Source: Sclerotiophoma versabilis
Taxonomy: Eukaryota > Ascomycota > Dothideomycetes > Pleosporales > Didymellaceae
Reading direction: 5' to 3'
NCBI GenBank assembly: GCA_012274445.1
Contig: JAAROD010000090.1
Coordinates: forward strand, 1,153,709-1,217,708
Length of the DNA stretch: 64,000 nucleotides
The notes under the pieces are model-generated. The model was given only the letters and a program-made list of their open reading frames with translations. It did not search any database and had not been told where the DNA came from. This document shows, one piece after another, positions 13,400 to 24,884 of the stretch; position 1 is the first letter of the stretch, and every line of letters starts with the position of its first letter. A program made the position numbers and the translations under genes.

Positions 13400-16300
13400 T
13401 ATTAGAAGATTATACTACTTCTAGTAACTCTACTAACACGCGCAACTTAGCTGGCCTTAAGGTTACTAAACCTAACTTCTATAATAGAAACTGTTCTAAG
13501 CTTAAGAATTAGCTTCTTTAGTTTAATTTATTCTTTACCTTTTAAGGCGCATCTATTAAGAAAGAAAATAAGGTTAAGCTAGCTGTATTATATATATGCA
13601 GTAAAGCCTTTAAATAGATTTAGCCCTTTATTTAGAATAAGATAAGTAAGACTACCTTCTTTAAGAATAATATATAGCTTAATAACTTTACAGAATTTAA
13701 AACTAAGATCTAATAGATCTTTAGAGTTATTAATAAACCTATTATAGCTAGACGTAATATCTAGACTATTTAGTAAACTATATTAGTTGCAGACTATGCT
13801 ACTAATTTCTAAGCTATTACTTATAATACTAACTAGAATAACACTACGCTAATAACTATATTTAGGTAGGGTCTAAAGCCTAAGGTTAAGAAAGAACTTA
13901 TGCGTACTAGTATAGTAATTAGAAGCCTTAAAGACCTAGAGAATAAAGCTATTAATATTAACACTTATCTCTATAAGCTTTACTTAGAGTAAGAAAAGAA
14001 CCTATAAGTATAAGTTATAGGTAATATAAATAACTGCTTATAACTATAAAACTAGTAGTATAATAATAACCTGTACTAAGAAAACTAAGAAGGACGCAAC
14101 TACTATTAGTCTAATACTAGTTAACATATCTATAATAATATATAGAGTAGATACTTTAGACTAGAGGCTACAGACCTCTTAAACCTTAATAAGGGACTGC
14201 TACTAGAGTAATAGAATAAGAAAAAGAGTAGTTATAATAAGAATAAGTCTAGTATAACTTATTATAGATATAGTAAGTAAGGCTACTATACTAAGAATTA
14301 TTAATTAAAGAATAAGGTAGTTTAATAACTAAACGTACTTACCTATAGAAATATAGATACTAGTAATAAATAGAAAATTCTTACTAATAATATAGGATGT
14401 CTTATAGAAAACTCTAAGACTAGATCTAATAATAATTATATTATACTATCTAATAAGAATATATAGAATATCTATAGCTAAGCACTTATACTATACTAAG
14501 AGTTAGATAAATAGTAGAAGCACCTATAGGACCTAACAGGATAACTATTAGAATAAATAGAATAAGTATATAAATAAGAACTAAAAGTACATAGGTATAA
14601 GTAGTCTATAATATTCTAATAACTATGCAATACTACTAGATAAGAAGTAGATAGAGGTATTACCTACGCCTTTAATACTAAAGAAAGTAAGTATAATATA
14701 GATATACGTAAATTTAATAAGCGTACTAAAGTAGAATTAGCATATTAAGAATTCTAAGACAATAATAATACCTTTTAAGTAAACTATATATAGATTACTA
14801 AAAGTATTAATAAGAGACTATAATAAATAGCACTCTAAACTTGTGTAGGATAATAATAGGTTAATAACCTTAATAAGTTCTAATAAGATTAGTAGAAAAA
14901 TAAGTTTAATAAACTTAGTACTAGTAACTATACTATATAATAGAAGCTTAAGTAATAAGTATAAAATAACTAAAGTAGAAATAAGCTTAACTTTAATAGA
15001 AAGCTAGTATTATATCTAAACCTATAACTAGACTACGCCTTAGACTACTAGAACCTAAATTATAGAAAACTATTATAGATAGTATGCGTATACAACACCT
15101 GTTACATATATAAATTAGAAAAACTAGAAAAGAAATAGTTTCTAACTTCTAGTACTATATATAGAAAATAATAGTATAACTATAAGAATAATATATATAA
15201 AATATACTTCTAGAATAAGTATTCTAAGCTGTATTTTCTAGGTATAGATAATTATTAGGTAATTATATATATATATATAGTTATTAATAGCTCCTACTAT
15301 AATCTATATTAGTAGTATTACCTTAACCTAAACTATAAGCTATATAAAGGTAGTAAGATTATCTATAGATTTAGTAATAAGGAGACTTTTTTAGGTAAGC
15401 ACTAAAAGAGTGCTCTACTAAGTAATCTCTTAACGCTATTAGAGACAGCTTACTTATTAGACTACCTATTAAGTTAAATAGAGTAGTACTATTAGTACTC
15501 TTAGACTTAGAAGCACAGGTAAACTATATATTCTAGATAGTAATATACTAAGTAGGTCTTATACTATATATAAAGAAATATACCTATTTACTCTAAGTAG
15601 CTAATAGAGAATTAATAGTAGAAGAGCTATATATTATATATAAAGTAATAGCAGCCCTCTTAGAGATATAGAAGCACTATAAGAAATTAACTCTAGACGT
15701 CTTTGCAAAGGCTATATATATTATTATATTAGAACTTTTCTAGTTATAAAAGTATAATCTAGAAATAGACTAGATATAGGAAAGACTTTTATTAAGATAA
15801 TATAAATACAGTACTAATATATTAAAGCCTATACAGCGCGCGCTATAACTAGTAGATAAGAAAGAGATTAATAACGTCTCTTTAATATATAAGATATGCT
15901 AAGATAGAGTAGTTAACTATATAGATAAAGAAAGCCTCTCTATAATAGTTAAGAAGAATAAGAGTATACCTTCTAGTATACTAGATGCGTATAGACAGTA
16001 TACCTAAATATTTAAAGAAAAGTTATCTATAAAAGCACTACCTAGGTATTAACCTTAGGATTATAAGATAAAACTTAAGAAAGAGAAAGAACTACTCTTT
16101 AGGCCTATATACTAGTTATCTAAGAAAGAGCTTAAGATACTACGTAAGTATATTAAGGAGAACCTTATAAAAGAATTTATTAGAAAATCTAAATCTCTAG
16201 CAGGATTTGCTATTCTATTTATACTAAAGAAAGATAGTAAGCTAAGACTTTGCATTAACTACTAGAAGTTAAATAATATTACTATTAAGAATTATTATCT

Positions 16301-18720
16301 ACTACTTAATATATTAAAGTTACAGAACTAGTTATTAGAAGTAAAGTTCTTTACTATACTTAACTTATGTAGAGTGTACAACCTTATATATATAAAGAAA
16401 GGTAAAGAATAGAAGATAGTATTTAGAACCTATTATAGTTACTATAAGTATATAGTTATGCTATTTAGGCTAACTAATATACTAGTAGTATATTAGGCAC
16501 TAATTAACAATATACTGCAAGTATACCTAAACATTATAGTAGTAGTATACTTTAATAATATCCTAGTATATAGTAAGATACTAGAAGAATATAAGGTCTA
16601 TGTGTAATAAGTATTAGAATACTTAGTAATAGTAAACTTTAGGCTAAAGCTAGAGAAGTATAAATAGTATAAGAAAGAAGTAAAGTTTCTTAGCTATGTT
16701 ATAGGAAGATATAGAGTTAAGATAAGTAAAAAGAAAATCTAGGTTATAAAGGATTAGCTAACATCTACTACTATTAAGAGAATTTAAGAATTTCTTAGGT
16801 TTATTAACTTTAACTAATACTTTATTAAAGACTACTCTATAAAGGCCTTACTACTTATAAGACTTATATAGAAGAATACACTCTTTAAGTAGAAATAAGT
16901 ATAAGAGAATACTTTCTAATTACTTAAGCAGGTATATATAGAGCCTTCTATACTAATTATATTTAGAAGTAGTAAACCTACACGCCTTAAAATAAATACC
17001 TTAGATTTAGTATTAGAAGTATATATTACTTAAGAACAAGATAATTAATAGTACCTAATTACCTACTATTTAAGAAAGTTTATAGCACTAGAAGAATAAT
17101 ATAATTTATATAATAAAGAGCTTATAGCTATTATTAATATATTATAGTATTAGAGAGTATATGTAGAAAGCTACTTAGAACTTACTATTTATATAGATTA
17201 TAAGAACTTAGTATATTTTACTACTACTAAGGTTCTAAACTAATAATAAGTACGCTAGTTAGAAATACTTAGTTAGTATAAATTTAAGATTCTGTACACG
17301 CTAGAAAAGGAAAATAGTAAAGTAGATATACTTAGCTAATGCTATATTCTTATAGGTAAAAAGATAATTAATAAGTTTACTATTCTTAGAGTTAATAAGA
17401 ATAGAATATTAGGACTATCTTAGCAGCTTAATTTAGTAATATAAGTTTAGTAGAAACAACGCATTCTAGAGCAAGTACTAGAGGAACTTTAAGAGGAAGT
17501 TATCTTAAGATATTATAATAATACGCTATATAAATACTCTAGTATTACTTATACTATAGAACTTATTAAGTAGTACTATAAGTTTTCTAATATAAAGAAT
17601 AAAGTTACTAAGTTTATTAGAAACTACGTATAGTACTAGTAGAATAAGCATAGTATATATACTAAGTATAGAGAAGTATAAGTAATAAAGCTACTAACAG
17701 CACTATAGATAAACATTATAATAGATCTTGTTACGCAGCTACTACTCTCTAAGAACCCTATTATAGGATACACCTATAACTTAATCTTTATTATAGTAGA
17801 TTAATTTACTAAGTACGCTAAAATAATACTATTTAGATATAGCTATACTGCGTAGCAGCTAGCTATAGTATTTATTAATTAAATTATTTACTACTATAGA
17901 ATACCTAAATTAATTATTAGTAATAGAGATAAGCTTTTTATATTAAACTATTAAACTATAATACTTACTATATTAGGTACTAAGAAAAAGCTATCTATAG
18001 CCTATTATCTGCAGACAGATAGATAAATAGAAAGAATAAACTAGACTATAGAAACGTACCTTTAGATCTATAGTAACTAGGAATAAGACAACTAGGTTTT
18101 ACTATTACCTATAGCACAGATTATATATAATAATAAATTATTAGAAGTAATAAGTATAATGCTATTCTTTATAAACTATAGAAGATACCTAACTCTCTTT
18201 ACTTAATCTCTTAATTACTCTATTTAGATAGAATTAGTAATAGCTTTAGTAGTTAGACTAAAGAAAGTATACTAGAAATTACTTAAAAACATTACATAAG
18301 CTTAGAAACAAGCTATTTTATATATTAACTAGAAATAAAAAACAGTACCTTAGCTAAAGAAGAGAGATAAAGTCTATCTTCTTATAAAAAATCTTAGAAT
18401 ATAAAGAGTAATAAAAAAATTAAATAAGGTTAAAGTTAGACTATTTTTTATTTCTAAGTAAATTAGCCTAGTTAACTACTAACTTAAGCTACCTAAGAAT
18501 GCAAAGATCTATCTAGTATTCTATATCTTACTATTAGAACCTACTAACCTAAGAATACTAATCTAGAAAAACTTTTACTACTAAGCTAACAGTAATAATA
18601 AGTAGAAAGTTAAAAAAATAATAATATATTAGAGAACTAAGAAGAGTATTTAATACCTAGTTAAGTAGTTAGGTTACCTAGAATTAGAAAATATATAGAA
18701 ACCTCTAATATACCTTATAA
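13400..18720 (+). pseudogene. Inner Gypsy gag-pol with chromodomain, RIP-inactivated
   Basis: Read on the plus strand with stops suppressed. Gag ends in a CCHC zinc knuckle at 14260-14301: each Cys reads Tyr and the Gln a stop, with the C-x2-C-x4-H-x4-C spacing kept. The reverse transcriptase active site at 16548-16575 reads YFNNILVYS for YFDDILVYS; TTTGATGAT became TTTAATAAT through TpG to TpA. The integrase core lies near 17880-18190 (IPKLIISNRDKLF, then a relic of the NQT-LE region). A C-terminal chromodomain at about 18587-18705 contains YLVKQLGYLELENI, where fungal chromoviruses have YLVKWLGYPxxxNTWEP. The chromodomain would direct insertion into heterochromatin. Dozens of stops make this non-coding. 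Confidence 0.85.
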
Positions 18721-19317
18721 ACTACTACTAATTAGTATAGAGGTACTATAGTTCGTAACAAACTTCTTAATAAGCCTAAAAGCAGCCTAGGTTATAGGTA
18801 AGGTATATATACCTATTAACACTACTAGATAGTTTATCTCCTTAGTAAGATCTAGTTCTTCTAATTTAGCTATTTTATTTACTATACACAGTACCTTTTA
18901 CTGCATATAATTCTTAGCTTATTTTAGAATCTTTATATTTCGCAATAACTGCGTAATAACAGTTACTAATAAGGTTTTATCTTCTTTTACCTTCTTTTTA
19001 TACTCTTTATAAGTACAGTCTAGTAACTCTTATAATATATTAATATAAGGCTTTCTAGCCTTAGTATACTTAGTATATTTTAGACACTTTATAGTATTTA
19101 GTATAATATAGCACTTATAGCCTTTAAAGAAACAGTAGTTATAGAGAACTTTAGTAGAAGTATTGGCTTAATAAATTTCTAGACTAAGTTAAAGGTTATA
19201 GGTGTAAGAAGATATCTTAATATACTAGTTACTAGATATAGGGACAAGCTCGGCTTTAAATAAACCTAGATCCTAGTTATATAGTTTAAGAACAAACCTA
19301 AAGAAGAAGAAGAATAG

Positions 19318-19805
19318 TATTATAATCCTGTGCAGACAAAGCAGCATAGTAATTAAAGTAGCTAACTAGAGCTCTTACCTAAAAGCTAGGGCAGAGCTAG
19401 AAAGAATCTTCTTTTTACAGTTACGTAATATACTTATTAATAAGTAAAATATATATAACTTACTTATTAATAAGCATTATATATTATTGCTTATTAATAA
19501 GCAATACTATATATCTTATTAGACTAACTCTAGTTACTTATTAATAAGTATTATCTCCTAGTAAGTATATAGTTAGTAGGAACATAACCCTTATAGTTTA
19601 TATTTAACCTTATTAATCAAGTTTATCTTTAGAATCTTAACCTAACTCTTAAGCTAGATAGTTTATTCTATACTACTTAGTATTAACCTCCATTATTACA
19701 GTATTTTACTAGGTAATAACCTAATCTAATTTACTGCGCGCTGTTTATACTTAAGAACTAACAGAATTAGTACTTATAGTCTTTAACTAAAGTATAACTT
19801 TAATA
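19318..19805 (+). repeat. 3' LTR of inner Gypsy (488 bp)
   Basis: Matches the 5' LTR in length, ends and palindromes. It is followed by the ATTAA duplication at 19806-19810, after which the outer element's gag resumes. Confidence 0.92.
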
Positions 19806-20453
19806 ATTAATTACTATATTAACTAAAGAGTTAAAGTTATTAGTAGACGCAGTAGTCTGTATTAATTTCTTCTTAATATATAGCTTTAATTCTTATTAGA
19901 ATATTATTATTAATATAGTATTATCCTAGCTAGTGTACGTAGCTAGCTGCTAAAACTTAGTAGTATAGTTAGTAGCTAATATTGTTTACTTAATATATTA
20001 GATATTATAATATATAATAGTTAGTTTATTATATACTCTAAATACTTAGCGTATCTATTTCTTAAACAGGTTAAAGTCTTTAATCTATACATTAATGTTA
20101 GTAGATGTTTCTTCTCTATAGTAATATTAGATAAAGAGTTTAATCTACGTAAATACTTAATTCTTTATAAATATAGAGATAAGTATTATATATTTCTTCT
20201 TAGAGATATACTCTCTCTAGAATATAAAGAAGAGGTTAAATTTAATAAGCTAGTCTTCTAGTTTCTTATAAGTACTATTAAAGGTCTTAGGCTTAGCTAC
20301 TAGATATATACTTATAGATATAAAGGTTATTATACTTTTATTTAATTCTTTATCTATATTAAGGTTATTATTAATATAATTATATAACATATTAGAGTTA
20401 CTAGAGGTAGTATAGGATTCTAAAGTAGTACTTATCTTTAGGGGTGTTTAAAG

Positions 20454-20959
20454 TATTAAAGTTATACTTTTAAGTAAAGCTTATAAGTACTATTTATATT
20501 AGTTCTTAGAGATAAGTACTAGTATAGAAAGGTCTATAAGAGTTAGAGTTATTACCTAGTAAAACACTATAATAATAGAGAGTAATAATAAGTAGTATAT
20601 TATAAACTATCTAGCTTAAGAGTTAAGGTTAAGATTCTAAAGACAAACTTAATTTACTAAGTTAAATATAAACTATAAGAGTTATATTTCTACTAACTAT
20701 TTACTAATAAATATTCTATATAGGTTTTAATATTCTAGTATTATTCTAACCTAGTATATTATAGAATATTATAGAATTCTCTAGGATACACATAACATAT
20801 TCTATTATAGCATTCTGCTAAGAAATTAGAATAGGTAGAGTTGCGCGTTATTAGTTTCTATATTACTAACCTTCTTAAAAACTATTAGGCTGTCTTTAAG
20901 TGTTATTAATTCTTCCTTTTCTTATCTTCTACTTATGCTGCTCTTTAAGGTTTATAATA
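20454..20959 (-). repeat. 5' LTR of outer Gypsy (506 bp)
   Basis: Partner of 7034-7529, ten bases longer. Beside its inner edge (left) the complement reads CTTTAAACACCCC, corresponding to the primer-binding region of the inner element. Confidence 0.85.
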
Positions 20960-21068
20960 CTAATACTCTTTTAGTTAAATATTCTTTAGATTCTACTTTA
21001 TAATATTAGGTAAGTACTATACTAAATTAGAAAAGTAGGTATATTTAGGCCTATATACCTTATTTACC

Positions 21069-21313
21069 TATTAAAGTTATACTTTTAAGTAAAGCTTATA
21101 AGCACTGTTTATATTAGTTCTTAGAAATAAGCGCTAGTATAGAAAGGTCTATAAGGGTTAAAGTTATTACCTAGTAAAACACTATAATAATAGAGAGTAA
21201 TAATAAGTAGTATAGAGTAGACTATCTAGCCTAAGAGTTAGAGTTAAGATTCTAAAGATAAACTTAATTAACTAAGTAAAATATAAACTATAAGAGTTAT
21301 ATTTCTACTAACT
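21069..21313 (-). repeat. Truncated Gypsy LTR fragment
   Basis: Starts TATTAAAGTTATAC and follows the outer-type LTR for about 245 bp, then breaks off into unrelated sequence. It lies 109 bp beyond the outer 5' LTR in the same orientation. It is probably a separate, older remnant. Confidence 0.7.
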
Positions 21314-22089
21314 ATATACTATAGAGAATCCTAAGCTTATATATTAAATTATAAGCTCTTTAAGTAGTTCTTACTTTACTTACTATAAGCTAAGTAAGTC
21401 TTATAGATCTACTTATAAATAGGTTATATATATAGTTATCTTATAAATCTACTTATAAGCTAACTTATATAATCTAGTTTTAGGTTAAATATTACTAGTC
21501 TGCTATAGGTCTTAGTAGTAATACACTAAGTATTACGTAATAATTAGCTACAGTTTAATAGAATTATAACATTACCTTTCTAGGTAATAGCTATACCTAA
21601 AAAGAAAAGTCTAGTAAAGATTATAATAGTTATTTTAGCTAAAACAGGGCAAAAATATATATATATTTATATTCTAAATTTAGGCTACTAAGTAGGCCTT
21701 CTCTAGCTATATAATACAACTTCTTATATTTAAGGTAGAGGAACAGCTTAAAGGTAGAGACTATATAGTAAGGCTAGCTATATACTTATAGAGTTATAGC
21801 TAAGAGTCTCTTAAACTTTTATAGTAGAGATAGGCCTAACACCTATTTAGCCTACTATACTATTCTAGTACCTAGTAGCTGTAGTATAACTTAGGCAAGT
21901 ATAATAAAGATTATTACTACTAGTTACCTTAGCTTTAGTTACCTACTTAACTCTAAATCTATATAGCCTCTGCTTACGCAGTATTAGTATCTATGCTTAT
22001 AACTGTTATAGCTAAAATAAGGTAAAAATATATATATATTTATACTCTAAATTTAGGCTACTAAGTAGGCTTACTCTAGCTATATAATA
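21314..22089. repeat. RIP-degraded DNA with an 80-bp direct repeat
   Basis: An approximately 80-bp segment at 21637-21716 (AGCTAAAACAGGGCAAAAAT… to …CTAGCTATATAATA) recurs at 22010-22089 in direct orientation, 373 bp apart. It could be the ends of a small non-autonomous element. No coding relic was recognised between them. Confidence 0.55.
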
Positions 22090-24417
22090 ATAGTATATAA
22101 ATCTTTATACTAAGCTTAGTAGCTAATATATAGTAAGAAAATAATATTACTAAACTTAAGTTCTAACTATACTTTAAAGCTACTTTTAATACCTTTATTA
22201 CTAAGAGTAATATATAGAAAGAATTTAAAAGTAATATTATAGTCCTATTTAACCTAGAGGCTATAAATTTAAAGCTTAAAGTATTAATATATATACTAGT
22301 ACTACCTACTATATATAATAGAATCTAGAAGTCTAGAATACTAAGTAATACACTTAAACTTAGGTCTTAATTATAGCTAATTTAAGAGAGAATTTAGAAA
22401 CCTACTAAAAGCTTACTAATACTAATAGTTAATACTCTTAATTAGCTTACTAAAAATATAGATATTATAGGCTAGATTCTAGCTCTATATACGCGCTACG
22501 TAGTATATATAGCTATTATTATATAATTTCTACTTTAAGCTCCTAATTAATATATAGTTAGCTCTATTTAGTTCTTATATAATATAACTCTACAGCCTAT
22601 ATATAGAACTCTATTAATTAATCTTAGTTCTATATACTAGTTACTAGTTAGTTTCTGTATATAGCTTCTATATAGTGTTAAAGGTAATAGCTCTTTATAT
22701 ATTAATTAATTACTCTAGCTAGCTAGCTAGCTAGCTAGAGACTATCTTTTATAATATCTAGCTAAGATTAGTTATCTCTATTATTACTTATATAATAGTT
22801 ATAATAAGAACTCTAGAACTAGTAAGTAGAAATTTAGGTACTCTATACAGACCTAACAGCTTCTTACTAGAACCTACTTTAGGTTTAATAATAGCTCTCT
22901 ATATAACTAGAACTAGTACTCTACCTACTAGACCTTCTATACTTTAATAGAAAGCTATATATACTCTATATATAGTTACTATTTATCTAAGCTAAGCTTA
23001 GATTAGAACGCCTCTTTAGAGTAAATATATTTAACTATATATAGAATAGACTTAAGCAGCCTTAGTAGGCCTCTATTCTTTACCTCTACTAGCTAGTAGA
23101 AGATACTTAGTCTTAAGATCTAGATACTATCTTCTCTTTCTTCTAACACCTCTACTATAACCTCTAGGAATAGTAAGAAGCTATCTAATATTTCTTCTCT
23201 ATATAGTAAAGAGATAATAAGTCTCTTATTATATACCTTATGCGCTTTAAACATTTAATATATAAAGTAAACGTATTCTTCTAGCCTACTACATCCTGTA
23301 TTACGTTCTTCTACTAAGAACTCTATTAGTCTCTCTACTAGTCTCTTAAAGAGTTAACTAACTTCTTATATAACCTCTTCTATAATAAATATAGAAAGCT
23401 TATATAAGCTTATAACTATTATATATAATAACCTATTTCTAGTCTAAAACCTTCTTATATAGATATATTTAAAATAAAAGGTATTAAGATAGGTATAGTA
23501 TATTCTACTAGATTCTGCTAATTCTTAACTTTATTAATAAAATACTAATCTTTCTACCTTAAGAATAACCTATACTTCTACTATAGATTATATAACTACT
23601 AGATTATAAGTTACCTAAAATTCTCTTACTAGAATACTCTTCTAGATATAATATGTGTAGATATAACCTATATAAATAAGTCTATAGTATATAGTATAAC
23701 TCTAGACGCGCTATATAGCTTCTTTTAAAAAGAGAGTATTATTATAGGCTAGGTCCTAGCTTTATATACGCGCTATATAGTATATATAGCTATTATTATA
23801 TAATTTCTGCCTTAAGCTCCTAATTAATATATAGTTAGCTCTATTTAGTCTTTATATAATATAACTCTACAGCCTATATATAGAACTCTATTAATTAATC
23901 TTAGTTCTATATACTAGTTACTAGTTTGTTTCTATATACAGCTTCTATATAGTATTAGAGGTAATAGCCTCTTATATAGAGCTAATAGTATTTTTACTAG
24001 TTTTAGTATATAACTAGGTTACTAACCTTTAGGTAGCTATTTAGGCTACTATATATTATAAATTATAAAAAAGAAAGTTATTATAGTAAGAAGAAAGTCT
24101 AGTCTTTACTAAAAGAGTGCAGCTAGCTTTTCTAAAAGAGTTTTAAGCCTATAGTAATAGAAAGAAGGTAAATAAGAAAGTAGTTATTAATAAAAGTACT
24201 TAGTTTATATAATATTATAGTATATATAGTAAAGTAGAATATAATAAGGTAATAAATATAAAAAATATATAGAGTACTATAGATTAGTATAATATACTAT
24301 ATACTATAGTATAATACTATTATATACTATACTATTATAAAGTAGTTATAGAATTAGTATAGTTTTAGTAAAAGTAGCTAGCTTACTTAGGTAGCTAGCT
24401 TGTTTATAGAGTATATT
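22090..24417 (+). pseudogene. C-terminal part of a pogo/Fot-like transposase, split by an LTR element
   Basis: The plus strand of 22090-22462 resembles the LVPFNPE…SKL… C-terminal region of Fot-type transposases (visible: IVLFNLEAINLKL). The frame resumes at 23977 after the inserted LTR element and shows a Lys/Arg-rich stretch at about 24060-24180. A possible CCHC relic lies near 24220-24250. A terminal inverted repeat ends at about 24417 (TTTAGTAAAAGTAGCTAGC … TAGAGTATATT). The N-terminal and catalytic parts are missing. RIP stops occur throughout. Confidence 0.6.
22463..23976. mobile_element. Short non-autonomous LTR element (~1.5 kb)
   Basis: Two direct repeats of about 236 bp (22463-22698 and 23740-23976) start TATTATAGGCTAG and end TTATA, compatible with TG…CA ends after RIP. 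They flank about 1.04 kb with no recognised pol motifs. A 4-bp TAGA lies on both outer sides. The size and lack of coding capacity suggest a TRIM/LARD-type derivative that relied on another element's proteins. It interrupts the Fot-like relic. A (CTAG)n-like run occurs just inside the left repeat at about 22713-22738. Confidence 0.65.
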
Positions 24418-24884
24418 AAATAGAATAAAGATTAATTAGTTCTAGTAATAGTAGAAAATAGTTTAGTTTTAGATCTAAATCTAGACTAAAAGCCTTTAAG
24501 CTTTTTAATATTACTAGCTAGTTAATTTTCTATTATCTTATAAGAAAGACTTATTATTAGTATAAAGAAAATATAATAATAGAAAGAAGAAGTAAAATAT
24601 AAAAATTATTAATTATATAGGAAAATATTTTAAATTAGAAATAGGTAAAAAGAAGTATTTTAATAGTAGGAAGAAAAGAAGAAAAGAAAGTCCTATATAC
24701 TCTTTAAAGAATTCTAGCCTAAAGTAATAAGTAGAGTAGTTAGTTAAGATAGGTATAGAGTTTACTACTTTATTTATATCTATAGTAGTAAAGAATATAG
24801 TATTATAGAAAGAAATAGTAAAAATAACTAAAAGTATATTAAGTTTCTCTTCTAAGATATAAATAGTTAGTTAATATCTTTATA
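24418..24884. other. RIP-degraded DNA, no feature recognised
   Basis: AT-rich, lacking CpA/TpG, with purine-rich runs around 24560-24690. No terminal repeats or coding relics were identified. Confidence 0.5.

Larger units (their letters stand above)
12885..19805 (+). mobile_element. Inner full-length Ty3/Gypsy chromovirus (6,921 bp, RIP-dead)
   Basis: Two 488-bp direct LTRs (12885-13372 and 19318-19805) are flanked by an exact ATTAA duplication. They begin TATTATAATYCTGTGCAG (TGTT before mutation) and end CTTTAATA (…ACA before mutation). The primer-binding region TTTTAAACACTTC follows the 5' LTR. A polypurine tract AAAGAAGAAGAAGAATAG (19300-19317) abuts the 3' LTR. The element sits inside gag of the opposite-strand outer Gypsy. 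It retains more CpA/TpG than its relatives at 42190 and 52218 (for example TGTGCAGACAAAGCAGCA at the LTR start), so it seems less mutated and perhaps younger. Confidence 0.92.
7034..20959 (-). mobile_element. Outer Ty3/Gypsy chromovirus (RIP-dead), split by a second Gypsy
   Basis: Direct LTRs lie at 7034-7529 and 20454-20959. Coding relics run on the minus strand, so the right LTR is the 5' one. In element orientation the LTRs begin TATTATAAACC (from TGTTATA) and end CTTTAAYA. The purine tract next to the 3' LTR (complement of 7530-7546) and the primer-binding region beside the 5' LTR (TTTAAACACC on the minus strand, just left of 20454) are placed as expected. Removing the inner element and one 5-bp duplication leaves 7,000 bp, close to the 6,921 bp of the inner copy. 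A 5-bp duplication around the outer LTRs is not evident (ATAAG versus CTAAT), so one flank may be rearranged. All reading frames carry numerous RIP stops. Confidence 0.85.
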
